Assembly (NCBI GenBank): GCA_044352985.1
Contig: JBILCU010000019.1
Span: forward strand, 1-48,104
Length of the DNA stretch: 48,104 bases
Direction of reading: 5' to 3'
From: JADJDM01 sp044352985
Lineage (GTDB): Bacteria; Bacteroidota; Bacteroidia; B-17B0; Aurantibacillaceae
Shown here: in pieces, positions 43,447-48,104 of the stretch
Position numbering within the stretch: position 1 is the stretch's first letter
Layout of the letters: every line of letters starts with the position of its first letter
Position numbers and translations under genes: made by a program
The notes under the pieces: model-generated
Databases searched by the model: none
What the model was told of the DNA's origin: nothing
What the model saw: the letters and a program-made list of their open reading frames with translations, nothing else

Positions 43447-44400
43447 TTATTTGCGTTTTAGCACATTATTAACAGCGTTAATAATATCACTTACATCCAA
43501 ACCATATTTTTTCATTAATTCATCCGGTGTTCCACTTTCGCCAAAGCTATCGTTTACTGCAACAAATTCTTGAGGATAAGGTGTGTTTTCTACTAAAAGT
43601 TGAGCTATACTATCGCCCAAACCACCATTTTTTTGATGCTCTTCAGCACTTACTACACATTTTGTTTTTGCTACTGATTTTAAAATAGCATCTCTATCTA
43701 ATGGTTTAATGGTATGTATATTTATTACCTCTGCTTTAATTCCATTTTCAAAAAGTTGTTCAGCAGCTTGTAATGCTGGCCAAACTAAATGACCTGTAGC
43801 AAAAATACTTACATCACTTCCTTCAATTAAATGCAAGGCTTTACCGATTTCAAATTTTTGATCTGCAGGAGTAAAATTAGGAACTGCGGGTCTTCCAAAT
43901 CTTAGATAAACCGGCCCCTCATATTCAGCAATGGCAATTGTAGCTGCTTTGGTTTGATTAAAATCACATGGGTTAATAACGGTCATACCTGGTAACATTT
44001 TCATTAAGCCGATATCTTCCAAAATTTGATGCGTTGCACCATCTTCGCCTAAAGTTAGACCGGCATGCGATGCGCAAATTTTTACATTTTTGCCACTGTA
44101 AGCAACCGACTGGCGAATTTGGTCATATACTCTTCCTGTACTAAAATTGGCAAATGTTCCTGTAAAAGGAATTTTACCACCTATAGTTAAACCTGCAGCA
44201 ATGCCAATCATATTAGCTTCTGCAATCCCTACTTGAATAAAACGTTCAGGAAACTCTTTTTGAAAAGCATCCATTTTTAACGAACCCGTTAAATCAGCGC
44301 ACAAAGCAACAACATTTGGATTTGATTTACCAAGTTCACTAAGGCCGGAACCAAATCCTGATCGTGTATCTTTTTTTTCTGTGTAAGTATATTTTTTCAT
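43447..44400 (-). CDS. Transketolase, C-terminal (pyrimidine-binding) subunit
   Basis: This is the second half of a split transketolase, which transfers two-carbon units in the pentose phosphate pathway with TPP. The 317 residues carry the TPP pyrimidine-binding part with FIQVGIAEANMIGIAAGLTI, GLTLGEDGATHQILEDIG and MTVINPCD, plus the C-terminal Rossmann-like domain (SAEEHQKNGGLGDSIAQLL). The N-terminal subunit is at 45903-46751, with a VWA gene between them. The large secreted protein gene follows after 7 bp. Confidence 0.96.
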   Translation of the reverse strand: MKKYTYTEKKDTRSGFGSGLSELGKSNPNVVALCADLTGSLKMDAFQKEFPERFIQVGIAEANMIGIAAGLTIGGKIPFTGTFANFSTGRVYDQIRQSVAYSGKNVKICASHAGLTLGEDGATHQILEDIGLMKMLPGMTVINPCDFNQTKAATIAIAEYEGPVYLRFGRPAVPNFTPADQKFEIGKALHLIEGSDVSIFATGHLVWPALQAAEQLFENGIKAEVINIHTIKPLDRDAILKSVAKTKCVVSAEEHQKNGGLGDSIAQLLVENTPYPQEFVAVNDSFGESGTPDELMKKYGLDVSDIINAVNNVLKRK

Positions 44401-44424
44401 AGTTATAAAGTTTCAAAATTAAGT

Positions 44425-45837
44425 TTAAAATAATTTAATGATAGTTTGTTTTCCTGATTCTATGTTAAATTTTCTTTCAATTGTTTTATCAGCATCCAAC
44501 TGAGTTTTTATTCGGTACTCTGACCTATATGATCCAGGCTGCAAAAAAATGGTTTCTGTTGCAGCATCATTTCCTATATTAAAAACCCAGGTTAACAAAT
44601 TGTTTTCCTCCAGATAGATACTACCCCAACCATCACCGGGTTTTTGAATTTGTAATATACCTGAACCTGGAATTTTGATAGTATTAATAGTGCTTTGTTT
44701 TATTTCCGCAGCATTTATTTTTATTCTTGGAAGCGTTAAAATTTCTATATCATATTTGCCAACCAAATACTTTTCAGATTTTTCAAGTTCCTGTACATTA
44801 AGTGTATTGGTTTCATCTTTTTTTCTGACTATAAACGGGACAATTTTATTTGATGTTATGCCCTGAAACTGTAAACTAAGAAACCCCTGAGCTGCATCAA
44901 CTGGAATAATATTGTGTTTACCTTTTTCAAGAGTAATATTTTCCACAACAATTTCTGGAATAGTATGTACTACCATCTTATATTTTAAATCAGGATTTAA
45001 AATAATGGTATCAGGATTTCCACGATGATTAATGGTATGTAAATAATTATAAACTACTTTACCGATTGCCTGATCATAAAATGACATGGTAACATCCGTT
45101 TCTGTAGGTTTTTTTTGTATATTATTTAAGTTAACCTGAACTGTTGTTTGACTCATTGCTTCTGTTAAAACAACATTTAAAATAGTTTTAAAATTTGCTT
45201 CATTGCTCACATCATAAAATTTACCCATACAGGCGAATGCATCACCAAATTTTACATCTAAACCTATACCTATAACAAAGGGGCGTAAAAAAACATTTTT
45301 ACTTTGTAATGCTTTAGATATTGCGCATGGGTCGCCACCACACTCCTCAAGCCCATCAGTAATTAACACAACTACATTACGCGCATTTGAATGAGTAGGA
45401 AAATCATTGGCACATTGCTCTAAAGAATAAGCAATGGGTGTAGTTCCGGTTGGTGCCAATTTCATTATTTTTTCTTTTATCAACTTAGAATTTGTGGCAA
45501 CTGGTGCAAATGGAATTTCCAATTTTGAATCCTGGCAATTTCGAGTTGGTCTAAATGGTGTTTGATGACCATAACATCGTAAAGCTATTTCAAGATTTTT
45601 TGTGTTTTTTATACTGTCTAAAAACTCACCCATTAATTTCTGGGCAATTTCTATTTTCATTCCACTATTCCATTTTCCATACATACTATATGAATCATCA
45701 AAGATGAAAAGCATTCTTGTTAATGCTTTAGGATTGTAAGTTTGGTTAGAAAAATTATAGGAAGCGGAACTATTAACTTGAGCAGGAATAAATAAAATAG
45801 AAATAAATACTGCAAAAACTGAATAAATAATTCTCAG
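44425..45837 (-). CDS. Secreted von Willebrand factor A-domain protein with non-canonical start
   Basis: The VWA domain shows a MIDAS motif DDSYS (D47, S49, S51), the APTGTTPIAYSLEQC threonine and LITDGLEECGGDPC. After it come strand-rich repeats (about 290-470, with IKIPGSGILQIQKPGDGWG). The first ATG in frame is at 45714, but the open frame continues upstream and encodes a good signal peptide, RIIYSVFAVFISILFIPAQ. No ATG, GTG or TTG precedes it; CTG at 45837 or ATT at 45873 are the only plausible starts. I give the CTG-based extent (470 residues). The strict ATG form would be 44425-45714, 429 residues. It sits between the two transketolase subunits. Confidence 0.75.
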   Translation of the reverse strand: MRIIYSVFAVFISILFIPAQVNSSASYNFSNQTYNPKALTRMLFIFDDSYSMYGKWNSGMKIEIAQKLMGEFLDSIKNTKNLEIALRCYGHQTPFRPTRNCQDSKLEIPFAPVATNSKLIKEKIMKLAPTGTTPIAYSLEQCANDFPTHSNARNVVVLITDGLEECGGDPCAISKALQSKNVFLRPFVIGIGLDVKFGDAFACMGKFYDVSNEANFKTILNVVLTEAMSQTTVQVNLNNIQKKPTETDVTMSFYDQAIGKVVYNYLHTINHRGNPDTIILNPDLKYKMVVHTIPEIVVENITLEKGKHNIIPVDAAQGFLSLQFQGITSNKIVPFIVRKKDETNTLNVQELEKSEKYLVGKYDIEILTLPRIKINAAEIKQSTINTIKIPGSGILQIQKPGDGWGSIYLEENNLLTWVFNIGNDAATETIFLQPGSYRSEYRIKTQLDADKTIERKFNIESGKQTIIKLF

Positions 45838-45902
45838 TTGAAAACAACAATTGTTATGTAATTTTTTTTTAATAGGAAACTGACACTAAAAAATACACGT
45901 AA

Positions 45903-46751
45903 TTAGTAATCGCCAATTGTTTCCAAATTTTGAGCCAAAGCTTTATTTAACTGTTCATCATTTGGTGCAGAACCATGCCACTTGTGAGTTCCCATCATAA
46001 AATCAACACCATTACCCATTTCAGTTTTCATTATTAGAACAATTGGTTTACCTTTACCAACGTAAGTTTTGGCATTATTTAAACCATCTACAACTTGTTT
46101 AATATCGTTACCATTTTCAATCTCAAGCACCTGCCATCCAAACGCTTCAAATTTAGCATGTAAATTACCTAATGATAAAACATTTTCGGTATCTCCATCT
46201 ATTTGTCTACCATTATAATCTATAGTAGCAATGTAGTTATCTATTTTATTGGCTGCAGCAAACATTGCCGCTTCCCAAATTTGACCTTCTTGCAACTCAC
46301 CATCACCATGAAGCGAGTAAACTACAGAATTATCTTTATTTAATTTTTTTGTTAAAGCTGCTCCTATAGCAACACTCATGCCTTGTCCTAAAGAACCACT
46401 TGCAATTCTAACGCCCGGCAAATGTTCATGTGTAGTAGGATGACCTTGTAAACGAGAGTTTAATTTTCTGAAAGAAGCTAATTCGTTTACTGCAAAATAA
46501 CCCGATCTTGCCAATACACTATAATAAACAGGGGAAATATGCCCGTTACTTAAGAAGAAAACATCTTCATCCTTTCCATCCATGTTCCATTTTTCTGGCT
46601 GATGATTCAGCACATCAAAATACAATGCAACCATGTATTCGGCACAACCCAATGAACCACCCGGATGACCAGAATTTACAGCGTGTACCATTCTTAAAAT
46701 ATCGCGTCGAACTTGAATACAAATGTTATTGAGATGATTTAAATCGGCCAT
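45903..46751 (-). CDS. Transketolase, N-terminal (TPP-binding) subunit
   Basis: This is the first half of the split transketolase. The 282 residues carry VNSGHPGGSLGCAEYMVALYF, the glycine-rich IASGSLGQGMSVAIGAALT, and the TPP diphosphate motif HGDGELQEGQIWEAAMFAA (about 145-163), with the metal-binding Asp and the downstream Asn. It begins the apparent operon that continues with the VWA gene, the C-subunit and hemH. A TAACTTTG box lies upstream. Confidence 0.96.
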   Translation of the reverse strand: MADLNHLNNICIQVRRDILRMVHAVNSGHPGGSLGCAEYMVALYFDVLNHQPEKWNMDGKDEDVFFLSNGHISPVYYSVLARSGYFAVNELASFRKLNSRLQGHPTTHEHLPGVRIASGSLGQGMSVAIGAALTKKLNKDNSVVYSLHGDGELQEGQIWEAAMFAAANKIDNYIATIDYNGRQIDGDTENVLSLGNLHAKFEAFGWQVLEIENGNDIKQVVDGLNNAKTYVGKGKPIVLIMKTEMGNGVDFMMGTHKWHGSAPNDEQLNKALAQNLETIGDY

Positions 46752-46792
46752 AATTTTATTAATTTGTTTCGAATTTACTTCTTCAAAGGATT

Positions 46793-46800
46793 CAAAGTTA
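46793..46800 (-). promoter_or_regulatory. Promoter -7 box (TAACTTTG) of the transketolase operon
   Basis: On the minus strand TAACTTTG matches TAnnTTTG and ends 41 nt before the ATG of the N-subunit. No -33 TTG is found at the usual spacing. Confidence 0.4.
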
Positions 46801-46876
46801 AGGTATGTTGATAATACATGAGGGATGTTAAAAAATAAGATTTATTCGGCTATTTTTTTCAGTGTAGAATACATTA

Positions 46877-47591
46877 TTACTTAAAACTCATCCAAAGCTT
46901 TAAAAATTTATCGTAAACTTCATAATATGGATGTTCAGATTCTATGTGGTAATAAATCATTTCTTTTTCAAGAAGGGAAGTTAAACTTCTACGTACACTA
47001 TCAGGTGTGCCCAGTTGGTGTTTACTTACAAAAGAATGAGCAAATGATTGTTCTACTGTTTTTCAATGGCAATTGCTTAAAGCAATTGCCATTGCGGGGA
47101 GGTTAGTAAATTTCTGAATTGAAAATAAACGGTATTGTTTTCTTTTATTGTTTTTTTAATGTTTGACAAATGTGTTCCGTTTTAATGTGTTTGATGTTTG
47201 CGGCAAAAAGTTCTTAGCATAAACGCTGTGTGTAGTAAGTGTGGAAGTCGCTTAATTCCAAAATCAACTCAATGTTGCTATCAGCTATTTTAAATTTATG
47301 TTTACTAAAATGTTTTTTGATAAAAGAAGCATAAATGCTTGCGTCAATTTTTTGATGATTAATATTTCGTGTGCTCCAATAAAACGGACGTTTTGCACTA
47401 TTAAATAACTCAAGCATCATTCTTTGGTTACTGCCACAAAAAACAAAACAGGTATTTTTTAAGGTTTGCATAACTGTACGCAAAAGGGCTTCCACATTTT
47501 TTTCAGGATAATTAAGAATTTGCTGAAATTCATCAATTGCAATCACAACCCGTTTATTTTGGCTGTCTAAAAATTGTAATAGCTGCGGATC
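46877..47591 (-). pseudogene. Decayed AAA-type ATPase (archaeal-ATPase-like family), N-terminus missing
   Basis: Reading the minus strand gives a continuous protein family signal broken in three places. The middle part has Walker B VVIAIDEFQQI, then FVFCGSNQRMMLELF and YTQRLC, where a TAA stop lies at 47214-47216. The same frame continues ELFAANIKHIKTEH to SPQWQLL, with a second TAA at 47077-47079. After AIAIEK the frame shifts within an A run (about 47059), and the winged-helix end continues as VEQSFAHSFVSKHQLGTPDS to KLWMSFK and a stop at 46877. The Walker A half is missing, because homology ends at about 47589, where the repeat array starts. It is a clear pseudogene; an intact copy may exist elsewhere. 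Confidence 0.85.
47064..47094. repeat. Perfect 15-bp inverted repeat with a 1-nt centre, inside the pseudogene
   Basis: CAATGGCAATTGCTT (47064-47078) and AAGCAATTGCCATTG (47080-47094) are exact reverse complements around A at 47079. The segment also reads as the former coding sequence WQLL-stop-AIAI, so it may be coincidental coding sequence. The in-frame TAA of the pseudogene includes the centre base. Confidence 0.75.
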
Positions 47592-48104
47592 TGATTAATA
47601 TTTTTTTATTTCAATAGTTCCCTCCTTCGTCGGGATGACAAAACCACTACATGTAATCCTGAACATAGTGAAGGATCTGATTAATATTTTTTTATTTCAA
47701 TAGATCCCTCCTTCGTCGGGATGACAAAACCACTACATGTCATCCTGAACGGAGTGAAGGATCTGATTGATGATTTTTACTTCAATAGATCCCTCCTTCG
47801 TCGGGTTGACAAAACCACTACATGTCATCCTGAACGGAGTGAAGGATCTGATTAATGATTTTTACTTCAATAGTTCCCTCCTTCGTCGGGATGACAAAAC
47901 CACTACATGTCATCCTGAACGGAGTGAAGGATCTGATTAATATTTTTTTATTTCAATAGATCCCTCCTTCGTCGGGTTGACAAAACCACTACATGTCATC
48001 CTGAACATAGTGAAGGATCTGATTAATGATTTTTACTTCAATAGTTCCCTCCTTCGTCGGGATGACAAAACCACTACATGTCATTCTGAACATAGTGAAG
48101 GATC
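47587..48104. repeat. Tandem array of 85/86-bp repeats running off the window
   Basis: Six full units start at 47587, 47673, 47759, 47844, 47929 and 48015, with a seventh beginning at 48100. Lengths are 86, 86, 85, 85, 86 and 85 bp. Two linker types alternate irregularly: AATATTTTTTTATTTC (86-bp units) and ATGATTTTTACTTC (85-bp units). Each unit carries an imperfect inverted repeat; in unit 2 the arms are 47703-47725 (starting GATCCCTCC, ending GGGATGAC) and 47739-47763 (starting GTCATCC, ending GGATC), with a 13-nt loop. The units have no open frame through them and no unique spacers, so this is not CRISPR. Confidence 0.92.

Noticed and set aside
45862..45870. Phase variation at the A9 tract before the VWA gene
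   Set aside because: Neither alternative frame upstream of the tract carries a start codon that would be brought into frame, so length change would not switch expression on.
47587..48104. CRISPR array
   Set aside because: Repeat units are 85/86 bp and contiguous, with no unique spacers between short direct repeats, and no cas genes are present.

Overview
This is an AT-rich chromosomal window from a member of the Bacteroidota, most likely an uncultured environmental Bacteroidia-type lineage; I cannot place it lower. The evidence is Bacteroidota-specific content: a TamL/Omp85-type lipoprotein, two TPR-PD40-OmpA proteins of the PorE type, a split two-subunit transketolase, DUF4412 proteins and a LuxC-like acyl-CoA reductase beside a dicluster ferredoxin. 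Promoter-like TAnnTTTG -7 boxes and an almost complete lack of Shine-Dalgarno sequences agree with this. Most of the window is dense housekeeping sequence. I found no tRNA, rRNA, CRISPR array or intact transposase.

Left part (1-17800): a TrmH/SpoU methyltransferase diverges from an Omp85 lipoprotein. The minus-strand block rpsU - xer - hpf follows, then two secreted DUF4412 proteins, dapD, a small haem-binding lipoprotein, a PorE-like protein, alkB with an acyl-CoA reductase, a divergent 2x[4Fe-4S] ferredoxin, a second TPR/PD40/OmpA protein, an AlkC-type DNA glycosylase, comB-gcvT and a DUF4197 protein.

Middle part (17800-38930): cinA, a 2Fe-2S ferredoxin, pnp, rpsO, ruvX, rplS, apt, an acyl-CoA dehydrogenase, a nitronate-monooxygenase-like enzyme, the phenylalanine hydroxylase pair phhA-pcd, ftsH-rsfS divergent from birA, a YkgJ-type cysteine-cluster protein, an FtsB/DivIC-like protein, a DegT aminotransferase next to a polytopic membrane protein, purB, an RsmF-type rRNA methyltransferase and hemH. 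Several of these act on ribosomes (hpf, rpsU, rsfS, rpsO, rplS, rsmF, trmH-like).

Right part (37921-48104): an apparent minus-strand operon runs transketolase N-subunit - VWA protein - transketolase C-subunit - 1492-residue secreted protein - hemH. The VWA gene has an in-frame signal peptide upstream of its first ATG but no canonical start codon there. The window ends in accessory DNA: a decayed AAA-type ATPase with two internal stops, one frameshift and a missing N-terminus, abutting a tandem array of 85/86-bp repeats that runs off the edge.

The observations most worth checking are the single perfect Shine-Dalgarno, on hpf downstream of rpsU; the long hairpin that ends 4 nt before the xer start; the VWA gene placed between the transketolase halves; the lysine-rich tail on RsfS; and the repeat array that truncates the ATPase.
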